Positions 11,670-20,644 of a stretch of DNA of 64,000 nt are shown in pieces. Positions within the stretch are counted from its first letter, which is position 1, and every line of letters starts with the position of its first letter. Source of the DNA: Bog-473 sp963782415 (lineage in GTDB: Bacteria; Actinomycetota; Acidimicrobiia; Acidimicrobiales; RAAP-2). The translations under genes were made by a program, and so were the position numbers. A model generated the notes under the pieces. It searched no databases and had not been told where the DNA came from. It saw nothing but the letters and a program-made list of their open reading frames with translations. The stretch covers positions 124,001 through 188,000 of the forward strand of contig CAWAJT010000006.1 in the NCBI GenBank assembly GCA_963782415.1. The letters run 5' to 3'.

Positions 11670-12143
11670 TCACGCCATCCAGGTCCAGGTCACCGGGTCG
11701 GGTCGCCGCCCCGGATCGGCGGAACCGGATCGGCGGGACCGCCCGACGCGGCGCCGAGAGATCAGGCGAAGGTCACGTCCTCTTCGCCCCAGTAGGCCTC
11801 CACCGCGTCTGATGAGGCCCTCCTCGGTGACGGTGAAGATCTCGACACCCCGGATGTACATGGTCCCTCCGCCCTCCAGGGTCAGGGTGATCTGGAAGCG
11901 GATGGCGGCCTTGTCGGCCACCGGGTGGACCTCCTCCACGGCGAAGGTCATCGTCTCGCAGCCGTCGAAGCCCGATTGGATGAAGGCCTTGATCTCGTCC
12001 CGGCCCGTGTGCAGGCCGCTCGGGTACGGGTCCATCTGCACGGCGTCGGGGGTGAAGAGCGCGGCGTAGGCCTCGGCGTCCTTGGAGCTGACGACGGCGG
12101 CATAGCGCTCCATGGCCTGGCGGAGCTGGGCGGTGGTGGGCAC
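11670..12143 (-). CDS. SnoaL/NTF2-like protein (steroid delta-isomerase-like), C-terminus apparently frameshifted
   Basis: As written the frame gives 157 residues. The N-terminal 115 form an NTF2-like cone fold: an N-terminal helix, then YAALFTPDAVQMDPYPSG, GRDEIKAFIQ, and RFQITLTLEGGGTMYIRG. After EEGLI the frame turns Arg-rich. In the alternative frame the bases read AVEAYWGEEDVTFA and stop at 11762, which is the kind of ending (AYWG..D) expected of the family. A frame change near 11801-11815 is therefore likely, and the real gene probably ends at 11762 with about 126 residues. Members include isomerases, cyclases and proteins of unknown role; the substrate cannot be told. Confidence 0.75.
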   Translation of the reverse strand: MPTTAQLRQAMERYAAVVSSKDAEAYAALFTPDAVQMDPYPSGLHTGRDEIKAFIQSGFDGCETMTFAVEEVHPVADKAAIRFQITLTLEGGGTMYIRGVEIFTVTEEGLIRRGGGLLGRRGRDLRLISRRRVGRSRRSGSADPGRRPDPVTWTWMA

Positions 12144-12170
12144 GGCCGAGACGCTACCGGGAGTCGGGGC

Positions 12171-14212
12171 TCAGCCGGGGATGGAAGCCCGCAGGTCGGC
12201 GATCTCGTCGCGCAGCAGCGCCGCCTCCTCGTAGCGCAGTTCGGCAGCGGCCGCCTTCATTTCGGCTTCCAGCTGCGTCATGAGCTCGACCGCCTCGGCC
12301 GGCGTGGAGGCATCGCCGTCGGCCAGCAGCTCGGGGCGCCGGTTGCCCCGGACGGCGGCGTTCTTGCGCACCTCGGCCCGGCTACGACCGGCCTTGGTCA
12401 CCCCGCCGCCGGTCCCCCGCAGCCGCTCCAGAATGTCGGTGACCGACTTGCGGATGGTCTGCGGGTTGATGCCGTGTTCCTTGTTGTAGGCGATCTGCAC
12501 CTCGCGGCGGCGCTGCGTCACCGACACGGCTTCGCGCATGGAGTCGGTCACCGTGTCGGCGTAGAGCACCACCATCCCGTCGACGTTGCGGGCAGCACGG
12601 CCCATGGTCTGGATCAGAGAGGAGGCCGAGCGCAAGAAGCCCTCCTTGTCGGCATCGAGAATGGCCACCAGGGCCACCTCGGGCAGATCGAGCCCTTCGC
12701 GCAGGAGGTTGATTCCGACCAGGACATCGACGGACCCGAGCCGTAATTCGCGCAGGATCTCTATCCGGGTGATGGTGTCGATGTCGGAGTGCAGGTACTG
12801 CACCCGGACGCCGGCATCGGCCAGGTAGTCGGTGAGATCCTCCGCCATCTTCTTGGTCAGCGTGGTGACGAGGACGCGGCCTCCGGCTTCCACGGTGGTG
12901 TGGATCCGGACCAGGAGGTCGTCGACCTGGCCCTTGGTCGGCACGACCGTCACCTCGGGGTCGACGAGGCCCGTCGGGCGGATGACCTGCTCCACCACCT
13001 GCTGGGAATGTTCCAGCTCGAAGGGGCCGGGAGTGGCCGACACGAACACGCACTGGGGCACGCGCTCGACGAATTCCTCGAAGCGCAGCGGCCGGTTGTC
13101 CTTGGCGGAGGGCAGACGGAAGCCGTGGTCGACCAGGACGTCCTTGCGGGAGCGGTCGCCGGCGTACTGGCCGTGCAGCTGCGGCACCGCCACATGACTC
13201 TCGTCGATGACGCAGAGGTAGTCCTTCGGGAAGAAGTCCAACAGGGTGTACGGCGTCTCGCCCGGCGCGCGGCCGTCGAGGTGCCGGCTGTAGTTCTCCA
13301 CGCCGGAGCAGACGCCGGTCTCGGCCAGCATCTCGAGGTCGTGCTCCGTGCGCACCCGGAGACGTTGGGCCTCGAGCAGTTTGCCCTCCTTCTCGAACTC
13401 CTGGAGGCGCTCACGCAGCTCGACCTCAATGGTGCCCACCGCGCGCTGAATGATCTCGTCGCCCGTGACGTAGTGCGTGGCGGCGTAGACGGCCACGTCC
13501 TCCAACTCGTCGCCCATCTCCCCCGTCATGACGTCGAACGGGACGATGCGGTCGACGGTGTCGCCGAAGAGCTCGACGCGCAGCGCCTGCTCCTCGTAGG
13601 CCGGGTGGATCTCCACCGTGTCGCCGCGGGCCCGGAACGTGCCGCGCACGAGATTGACGTCGTTGCGCGCGCGTACTGCAGGTCGACGAGCCGGCGCAGC
13701 ATGTCGCGCTGGTCGACCTGCTGCCCGACGGTGACGCCGAGAATGCGGTCGCGGTATTCGGCGGGCGAGCCCAAGCCGTAGATGCAGGAGACCGAGGCCA
13801 CGACGATCACGTCGCGCCGCATCAGGAGCGAGGACGTGGTGGCGTGGCGGAGACGGTCGATCTCGTCGTTGATGGACGAGTCCTTCTCTATGTAGGTGTC
13901 GGTCGAGGGAAGGTAGGCCTCGGGCTGGTAATAGTCGTAGTAGGAGACGAAGAACTCGACCCGGTTCTTCGGGAAGAGCTCCCGCAGCTCGGACGAGAGC
14001 TGCGCGGCCAGCGACTTGTTGGGCTCGATGATGAGGGTGGGTCGCTGGACCTGCTCGATCATCCAGGCGATGGTGGCCGTCTTACCCGATCCGGTGATGC
14101 CCTGCAGGGTCTGGTACGGGTCGCCCCGCCGCACGCCCGCGGCGAGCCCCGTGATCGCCCCGGGCTGGTCGCCCGAGGGCTGAAACGGGGAGACAACCTG
14201 AAATTCGGGCAT
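12171..14212 (-). pseudogene. uvrB: Excinuclease ABC subunit B, split by a frameshift
   Basis: Two frames together make a complete UvrB. Frame 1 starts at the ATG at 14212 and carries the Walker A (GITGSGKT), YYDYYQPEAYLP and the residues up to LVDLQYAR (about residue 182). Frame 2 resumes at NDVNLVRGTFRARGD and runs to 12171, with ATHYVTGDE, VIDESHV (Walker B), the helicase motifs GINLLREGLDLPE and QTMGRAARN, and the C-terminal UVR motif (MKAAAAELRYEEAALLRDEI). The break falls in GCGCGCGCG at 13665-13673; removing one GC pair restores the frame. UvrB verifies damage and recruits UvrC. A sequencing or assembly indel is the simplest explanation, since uvrA and uvrC are intact. Confidence 0.93.
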
Positions 14213-14277
14213 GGCTTCTGGAGGCTACCCGGGGGGTGTGACGAGCTCGGCCGAGCGGGGCGGCGCGGACCGGCGCG

Positions 14278-14898
14278 CTATGCGTGCGCCTGCTTCTCGG
14301 CCCGGGCCGCCACGAGCCAGTCCCAGAGGTCCGCGACGGCGGCCTCCAGGGCCGCCCGGTCTCCGGCGTTGTCCAGCACGTAGTCAGCCTCCTGGACCCG
14401 CTCCTGGCGCGAGATCTGCGACCGGATGCGCGCCTCGGCGTCGGCGCGGTCGAAGCCGCGCTGGGAAAGGAGCCGCTCCAGCGCGACGTCGGTCGGGGTG
14501 TCGACCACGACGACCTTGTCCAGCTTGACCGTCTCGCGGTGCAGCGCCGTGAGGAGCGGGATGGCCAGGACAACGATGTCATCGGTCTCGGCCAGGGCGT
14601 CGCGGGCCTGGATCATGGCGATGCCGATCGCCGGATGCGTCATGGCGTTGAGCTCCTGGCGGGTCTCCTCGTTGGCGAAGGCCAGTGCGGCCAGCGCCTT
14701 GCGGTCGATCGTCCCGTCCGCCCGAAGGATCCCCCGCCCGAAGCGGTCGATCAACGGCTGGTAGGCAGGCCCGCCCGGAGCGACGACGTCGCGGGCCACC
14801 TGGTCAGCGTCGATGAGGACGGCACCGCGCTCGACCAGCAGGTCGGCCACGGCCGATTTCCCGGATCCAATCCCACCCGTGAGTCCGACCGCCAGCAT
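14278..14898 (-). CDS. coaE: Dephospho-CoA kinase
   Basis: 206 residues from the ATG at 14898. The P-loop is GLTGGIGSGKSAVADLL, and ADQVARDVVAPG and AIPLLTALHRE are further CoaE blocks. CoaE phosphorylates the 3'-OH of dephospho-CoA, the last step of CoA synthesis. The longer upstream frame overlaps the methyltransferase out of frame and is a shadow. The start overlaps the stop of that methyltransferase by one base (TGATG). uvrB follows downstream on the same strand after 65 bases, a common actinobacterial neighbourhood (rpsA-coaE-uvrB), although rpsA itself is 22 kb away here. Confidence 0.95.
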   Translation of the reverse strand: MLAVGLTGGIGSGKSAVADLLVERGAVLIDADQVARDVVAPGGPAYQPLIDRFGRGILRADGTIDRKALAALAFANEETRQELNAMTHPAIGIAMIQARDALAETDDIVVLAIPLLTALHRETVKLDKVVVVDTPTDVALERLLSQRGFDRADAEARIRSQISRQERVQEADYVLDNAGDRAALEAAVADLWDWLVAARAEKQAHA

Positions 14899-15740
14899 CA
14901 GCCTGGGCCGGAACGATGCGGTGACCGGCCGTGCGGCGTGGCGCGGCGCGGCGACCGGACGACGGCGAAGAGGACGAGCGTCGTGTCGTCGAGGTCCTCG
15001 GTGACGAACCAGTCGTCGGCGGTGATCCCCGTGGCTCCGCCGGCATCGTCGCGCGCCACCAGCTTGTAGGCGATGGGCAGGAGCCGGGTGTACGCCCCGA
15101 CGTACCACGAGTGCGGAATTCTGTGCCGGATGTCGAACACGTCCAGCCGGAGCAACTTGTTGGCCTTGACGCGGCGGGCCGCCAGATCGTCCTTCACGTG
15201 GGCCGCGGCATCGACCCCGCCCAGCCACACGTCGTCGAAGTGCCGCTCGAGCATGGCGCGCAGCTCGTCGCGCTCGAAGAGGTGGAGGTGGAAGGGGTTC
15301 TCGAAATCGGCCGGCTTGTTCGGGGTCAGCACGCACCCGACGCCGTCGTCCTTGAGCACCCGCGCCATCTCGGCCACGTGCGGCTCGGGGTCGGTGAAAT
15401 GCTCGATGAGATGCGACGAGCAGGCGCCGTCGAACGATGCTGTCCGGAAGCCGAGGTCCAGGGCGTTCATCTGCGCCACCCGCAGGCCCTCGGGACCGTA
15501 ACGGGCGGTCGCCGTGGCGGCGGCCTCGGAGGAGTAGTCGACCCCGACCACGTCGCGGCCCGGCGCCAGGAAGCGGGCGGACTCGAAACCCTGGCCGCAG
15601 CCGACATCGAGAATGCGGCCCTGCCCGATCCTGTCGAGCACGGCCCGGTAGCCCGCTTCGTGAAGGGCCAGGAGCGAATCGGGGGTCACGCCTTGCTGTG
15701 GGCGCTCGCCCGTCAGGCGGGTCTTCGTGCTGGTCACCAC
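14898..15740 (-). CDS. SAM-dependent methyltransferase (class I)
   Basis: About 280 residues from the GTG at 15740, chosen because GAAGGGAGAG lies at good spacing; an upstream GTG at 15764 is possible. Motif I is ILDVGCGQGFESARF, followed by VVGVDYSSEAA and the post-I acidic residue, then MNALDLGF and CSSHLIEHFTDPEPHV. This is the Methyltransf_11/25 pattern. The substrate is unknown; the family includes methylation of lipids, quinones and sugars. It is coupled to coaE downstream and diverges from the AftD-like gene, with about 75 bases between them holding both promoters. Confidence 0.85.
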   Translation of the reverse strand: MVTSTKTRLTGERPQQGVTPDSLLALHEAGYRAVLDRIGQGRILDVGCGQGFESARFLAPGRDVVGVDYSSEAAATATARYGPEGLRVAQMNALDLGFRTASFDGACSSHLIEHFTDPEPHVAEMARVLKDDGVGCVLTPNKPADFENPFHLHLFERDELRAMLERHFDDVWLGGVDAAAHVKDDLAARRVKANKLLRLDVFDIRHRIPHSWYVGAYTRLLPIAYKLVARDDAGGATGITADDWFVTEDLDDTTLVLFAVVRSPRRATPHGRSPHRSGPG

Positions 15741-15814
15741 GGACGCTCTCCCTTCGTGTGACACTCCGGGGTGCCGCTGGCGGCATACATTACCCGGCGA
15801 CCTTCGGCCCCCTC

Positions 15815-18800
15815 ATGACCACCTCCACCACAGCCACCGCTCCCAGGGGGCGGCATGCGGCCCCTCGGCGGGCACGGCGAACCCGCGGCGACGGGGGGAC
15901 CGGGCTGGTCGAGGAGACGGCCGGGACGACCGATCGGCCGGCCGGCCGGGCGGCGACTCGGGCGACGGGCAGCCGCTGGTGGTGGATCGGCGGAGGGATC
16001 GTGGTGGCCGCCATGGCCTACACGCCGCTGCTGGCGGTGCGGCCCGGCGTGGTCACGCCCGATACCAAGACCTATCTGTACCTGGACCCGCTGCGGTTCC
16101 TCCAGCAGGTCGCCTTCATGTGGGACCCCACAGTGGGCCTGGGCACGGTGTCGCACGAGTACATCGGCTACCTGCTGCCCATGGGGCCCTTCTTCGCCGT
16201 CTTCCATCTCCTCGGCGTCCCGGTCTGGGTGGCCCAACGCCTGTGGCTCGGGTCGATCCTCCTGTGCGCCGGGTGGGGCGTGCTGTACCTGTCGCGCATC
16301 CTCGGTCTGCGCGGGCCGGGACCGACGGCGGCGGCCCTGGCCTACATGCTCTCGCCCTACTTCTTGCAATACGCCGGCCGCATCTCGGTGATCCTGCTCC
16401 CGTGGGCGGGTCTGCCGTTCATGCTCGGCCTGACCATCGTGGCGCTGCGGCGGGGCGGGTGGCGCGAACCCGCCCTGTTCGCTGTCGTCGTGGCGCTCGT
16501 GAGCGGCATCAACGCCAGCTCCATCATTTACGTCGGCGTGGCCCCGATTCTGTGGATCCTCTACGCCGTCATCGTCCTGCGCGAGTCGACCTGGCGTCAC
16601 GCCATCGGTACGGCGCTGCGCATCGGCATCCTGACGCTGGGCTCCTGCCTGTGGTGGATGGCAGGACTCCAGGTGGAGGCGGCCTACGGCGTCAACGTGC
16701 TCAAGTACACCGAGACCGTGCCGTCGACGTCGGCCACCTCCAACCCGGCCGACATCATCCGCGGCCTCGGGTACTGGTACTTCTACGGCTCGGACCACCT
16801 CGGCCCCTGGACGACGGCCGCCGTCCGCTACACCCAGGACATCTGGCTGTTGGCCACCTCCTACGCCGTGCCCGTCCTGGCGCTGGTGGCGGCCGCCTTC
16901 GTGCGGTGGCGCGAGCGGGCGTTCTTCCTGTTGCTGCTCTTCGTGGGCCTGATCCTGTCGGTGGGTCCGTTCCCGTTCAACAACCCGACCGTGGTGGGGG
17001 GTGCCCTCAAGTCGTTCATGACCAACACCACCGCCGGTCTGGCGCTGCGCTCGACGGACCGGGCGACGCCGGTGATCCTGCTCGCCCTCGTCATGCTGCT
17101 GGGGAGCGGACTGACCGCGCTGTGGTCCCGCTTCCACGTCATGGGCCTCGTCACCACCATCCTCGTGGCCGGGCTGGTGATCGCCAACAACCCGTCGCTC
17201 TTCCTCGGTGACACCATCGCCAACAACTTCACGCAGCCGGCCTCACTCCCCGCCTACCAGCTGGCAGCGATCAAGCACCTGAACGCGACGCACCCCGGGA
17301 CGCGGGTCTTCGCCATTCCGGGCAACGACTTCGCCGCCTACCGCTGGGGCGACACGGTCGACTCGCCGCAGCCCGCCTTCCTCGACCGCGACTTCATCAC
17401 ACGGGAGCAACAGATTCTGGGGTCCATCGCCACGGCCGACACGCTCTACGCCACCGACGGCCCGCTCCAGGACGGCACGGCCAACCTCAACGCCCTGGCC
17501 CCCATGGCGCGGCTGATGGGGGCGGGCGACCTCATGGTCGAGTACGACCAGCAGTACGAGCGCTATGGCGTGCCACAGCCACAGTTGCTGGACCTCTCGC
17601 TCCTGCAGACGCCGGTGGGTCTGACCGACCCCGTCTCCTTCGGTTCGCCGCGGCCGAACACGTCGGTGGTGTCGACGCTCAACGAGCAGGATCTCTCGGT
17701 GGAGGGGAACGTCAATTGGCCCTCACCGCTCGTCACCTACACCGTACCCAACCCCCGCCCGCTGGTGCGCGGCGAGTCCGACACCGGCGCCGTGGTGATG
17801 GAGGGCGACGCGACGGGTCTCAACAACCTCGCGGGTCTGGGCCTGCTCAACACGGACAGCGCGATCTACTACGCCGGGACGCTGGCCAGCCAACCCGCCC
17901 GCCTGCACGGCCTGTCGACGCAGGGTGCACAGCTCGTCCTCACCGACACCAACCGCAAGCAGGCGTTCCGGTGGGACACGCTGACAGCGAACTCTGGCTA
18001 TACCGAAACCCCGATCGACAACCCCGCCAAGTCCGACCTGAGCGACAGCCCCATTGAGCTCTTCCCGGGCACCGACATCACGAGCAAGTCGTACGCCGCG
18101 TACGCGGGAGCGGTGAACGTGACCGCCAGCAGCTACGGGAACTCCGTCTCCTACACACCCGAGGACCAGGCCTACAGCGCCATCGACAGCAACTTCGACA
18201 CGGCCTGGATCACGGGCACCTTCGTGCCGGACCCCAAGGGCGAATGGTGGCAGTCGCAATTCGCCAAGCCGGTCACCGCCGATCACATCACCCTGGTGCA
18301 GCCCCAGCGCGGCGACCGCTCGCGCTGGGTGTCGCGGGTCACACTGACGTTCGACGGCAAGAACCCCGTCACGCGCGACCTCGACGCCTCCTCCCACGTG
18401 ACATCCGGGCAGACGCTGACTTTCCCGGCGCAGACGTTCCACACCCTGCGGGTCACCATCGATGCCACGACCAACGACACGGCGCCGCCGTCGGCGGCGT
18501 CCGCCGTCGGCTTCTCGGAAATTGAGATCCCCGGGCAACAGGTGCACCAGGTCGTCCAGATGCCCACCCAGATGCTCACGAGCCTCGGGACCGCCTCGGC
18601 GGCCGACCGGCTCACTGTGATCATGACGCGCCAGCGCACGTCGCAGTTCCCTCCCCGCGACGACCCTGAGACGACCATCACGCGGCAGTTCACGCTGCCG
18701 ACCGCCCGCACCTTCACGCTGACGGGCAGTGCGAGCCTGTCCGCCCTGATCCCCGACGACGAGGTCGACCGCCTCGTCGGCCGGGCCACGACGCCGTCGA

Positions 18801-20551
18801 GCTCGGTGAAGGACGCCTACTCCTCGGGGCGGCTCCCCGGCGACGTGAAGGCGTCCGCGTCGGCGACCGTCGACGGGGATCCGGCGACGGCCTGGCAGCC
18901 CGGTCTGGGCACCAAGGCACAGATCGGCTCGACGCTGACCTACGACCTGGCCAAGCCGCAGACGCTGACGGGCCTCGCCATGCAGGTCATCGCCGACGGT
19001 CGCCATTCCGTCCCGACCTCCATGACCATCGCCTCGGGAAACCAAGTGCGAACCATCACCGTGCCTCCCATCGCGGATGGCACGGTCCCCAATGCGGTGA
19101 CCACGGTGCCCGTCACCTTCCCCGCCTTGACGGGCTCACACTTCGTCGTCACCTTCACGGGCATCAGGCCGGAGTACGCGGCGAACTACTACTCGGCGGG
19201 ACCGCTGGCCCTGCCGCTGGGCATCGCCGAAATCGGCATCCCCGGCGTGCACGCAGACTCGACACCGGCCGCCCTTCCCGGTACCTGCGTCTCCAATCTG
19301 CTGCACATCGACGGCCAGCCCATCGACGTCTCCGTCGTGGGGCCGACGACGCCGGCCCTCAACGGCGGGGAGAGCCGGCTCGTCCCCTGCGGGCCCGACG
19401 CGAAGGGCGTCACCCTGAGTGCCGGGCCCCACATCGTGCAGACCGCGGCCGGTCACAACGCGCCCTGCGCCAACGCTCCGGCGACCTGCACCGGCTGGAA
19501 CATCGACCAGCTCGCCCTGGACTCCGCCGCCGGGGGTGGCGCGGGGTCGGTCGCACTGCCCACCGCGTCCGGCACCCCGCAATTGCCGGCGACCCAACCG
19601 GGCCCAGCCGCCACGGTGCAGCCGACATCGGTGCACATCGACAGCCACGGTGCGCAAGTGACCAACGCGACCGAGCCCTTCGAGCTCGTCCTCGGCCAGA
19701 GCGTGAACAAGGGCTGGAAGGCGGTGGCCACGCCTGGTCCGGGCGCCGCGGCGGGTTCCCACCCGGTGGACCTCGGGCGATCGCAGCTTGTCGACGGGTT
19801 CGCCAACGGGTGGCAGGTGACCGCAGCGGACCTGCGCGCCCTCGGTGGGTCGTCCTTCACGGTCGAGCTCACCTGGACGCCGCAGAAAGTGGTCTGGGCG
19901 GCCCTCGCCATCTCCGGCGCCATACTCGTGGTCTGCCTCGTCGTCGGTCTGCTGCCCCGCCGCCCGCGGCGGTGGCTGCGCTCGCATCTCCCGCGCCGTC
20001 TGCGCGGCCCGGCCGGCCCCGAGCCGCCCGAGCGACCCGTCGCGCCCTTCGACGCCGCCACGTTGACCCTTCCGGGTTCGCCCGCGCCCAAAGCGCAACG
20101 CCGGCGGGGGTGGCTGCGGTTCCCGCGGGCGTTGCTCATCGGCGCCGTCACCGGCGCGGCCGCACTCCTCGTGACCCCGCCGGAAATGGGGCTCGCAGTG
20201 GCGGTGCTCGTGACCGTCGGCCTCCTGGTGCCGTGGGCCCGGGCCATCGCCAGCGTGGCCGGGATCGCCTGCATCGTGGCCGGGGGGCTCAACGTCGTGG
20301 AGGGCCAGAGGGTCCACCACTTCCTGCCGGGCTCCAACTGGGCCGCGTCGTTCGTCCACGCCGGCAATCTGATCTGGCTCGGTGTCGTCCTCCTGGTGGC
20401 CGACGCAGTTGTCGCTGCGTTGGGTTTGCGGGTGGCCAAGCCGCTCGGCCGGCGGGCCCTGCGGGCGAATGCGCCCGGTGTCCACGCCGCATTCGACCCG
20501 GCACGGGCGACGGCGTTTGAGATACCGCCGATCGTGGGTATCGACGGCTGA
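15815..20551 (+). CDS. Alpha-(1->3)-arabinofuranosyltransferase AftD-like giant membrane protein
   Basis: 1578 residues from the ATG at 15815. After a basic, disordered N-terminus, the first membrane helix is near residue 55. A GT-C fold of about 11 helices follows, with DTKTYLYLDPLRFLQQ and WDPTVGLGTVSHEYIGYLLP as conserved loops. The periplasmic part contains two discoidin-like (F5/8 type C) modules, near residues 770-860 (YSAIDSNFDTAWITG) and 1005-1110 (ATVDGDPATAWQPG). Hydrophobic helices return at about 1360-1540. This is the AftD/DUF3367 architecture. In mycobacteria AftD branches arabinan using decaprenyl-phosphoarabinose; here the acceptor glycan is unknown. It heads the envelope-glycan block. 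Confidence 0.85.
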   Translation: MTTSTTATAPRGRHAAPRRARRTRGDGGTGLVEETAGTTDRPAGRAATRATGSRWWWIGGGIVVAAMAYTPLLAVRPGVVTPDTKTYLYLDPLRFLQQVAFMWDPTVGLGTVSHEYIGYLLPMGPFFAVFHLLGVPVWVAQRLWLGSILLCAGWGVLYLSRILGLRGPGPTAAALAYMLSPYFLQYAGRISVILLPWAGLPFMLGLTIVALRRGGWREPALFAVVVALVSGINASSIIYVGVAPILWILYAVIVLRESTWRHAIGTALRIGILTLGSCLWWMAGLQVEAAYGVNVLKYTETVPSTSATSNPADIIRGLGYWYFYGSDHLGPWTTAAVRYTQDIWLLATSYAVPVLALVAAAFVRWRERAFFLLLLFVGLILSVGPFPFNNPTVVGGALKSFMTNTTAGLALRSTDRATPVILLALVMLLGSGLTALWSRFHVMGLVTTILVAGLVIANNPSLFLGDTIANNFTQPASLPAYQLAAIKHLNATHPGTRVFAIPGNDFAAYRWGDTVDSPQPAFLDRDFITREQQILGSIATADTLYATDGPLQDGTANLNALAPMARLMGAGDLMVEYDQQYERYGVPQPQLLDLSLLQTPVGLTDPVSFGSPRPNTSVVSTLNEQDLSVEGNVNWPSPLVTYTVPNPRPLVRGESDTGAVVMEGDATGLNNLAGLGLLNTDSAIYYAGTLASQPARLHGLSTQGAQLVLTDTNRKQAFRWDTLTANSGYTETPIDNPAKSDLSDSPIELFPGTDITSKSYAAYAGAVNVTASSYGNSVSYTPEDQAYSAIDSNFDTAWITGTFVPDPKGEWWQSQFAKPVTADHITLVQPQRGDRSRWVSRVTLTFDGKNPVTRDLDASSHVTSGQTLTFPAQTFHTLRVTIDATTNDTAPPSAASAVGFSEIEIPGQQVHQVVQMPTQMLTSLGTASAADRLTVIMTRQRTSQFPPRDDPETTITRQFTLPTARTFTLTGSASLSALIPDDEVDRLVGRATTPSSSVKDAYSSGRLPGDVKASASATVDGDPATAWQPGLGTKAQIGSTLTYDLAKPQTLTGLAMQVIADGRHSVPTSMTIASGNQVRTITVPPIADGTVPNAVTTVPVTFPALTGSHFVVTFTGIRPEYAANYYSAGPLALPLGIAEIGIPGVHADSTPAALPGTCVSNLLHIDGQPIDVSVVGPTTPALNGGESRLVPCGPDAKGVTLSAGPHIVQTAAGHNAPCANAPATCTGWNIDQLALDSAAGGGAGSVALPTASGTPQLPATQPGPAATVQPTSVHIDSHGAQVTNATEPFELVLGQSVNKGWKAVATPGPGAAAGSHPVDLGRSQLVDGFANGWQVTAADLRALGGSSFTVELTWTPQKVVWAALAISGAILVVCLVVGLLPRRPRRWLRSHLPRRLRGPAGPEPPERPVAPFDAATLTLPGSPAPKAQRRRGWLRFPRALLIGAVTGAAALLVTPPEMGLAVAVLVTVGLLVPWARAIASVAGIACIVAGGLNVVEGQRVHHFLPGSNWAASFVHAGNLIWLGVVLLVADAVVAALGLRVAKPLGRRALRANAPGVHAAFDPARATAFEIPPIVGIDG

Positions 20552-20644
20552 GGCGACGTCGCGCTCTGCCCCAGGAGCCCGGAGCCGCTCGGCACCGGAC
20601 GACCTCCTTCCGGGGGCCCGCAACCGAAACAAAGGAGCAGACTG

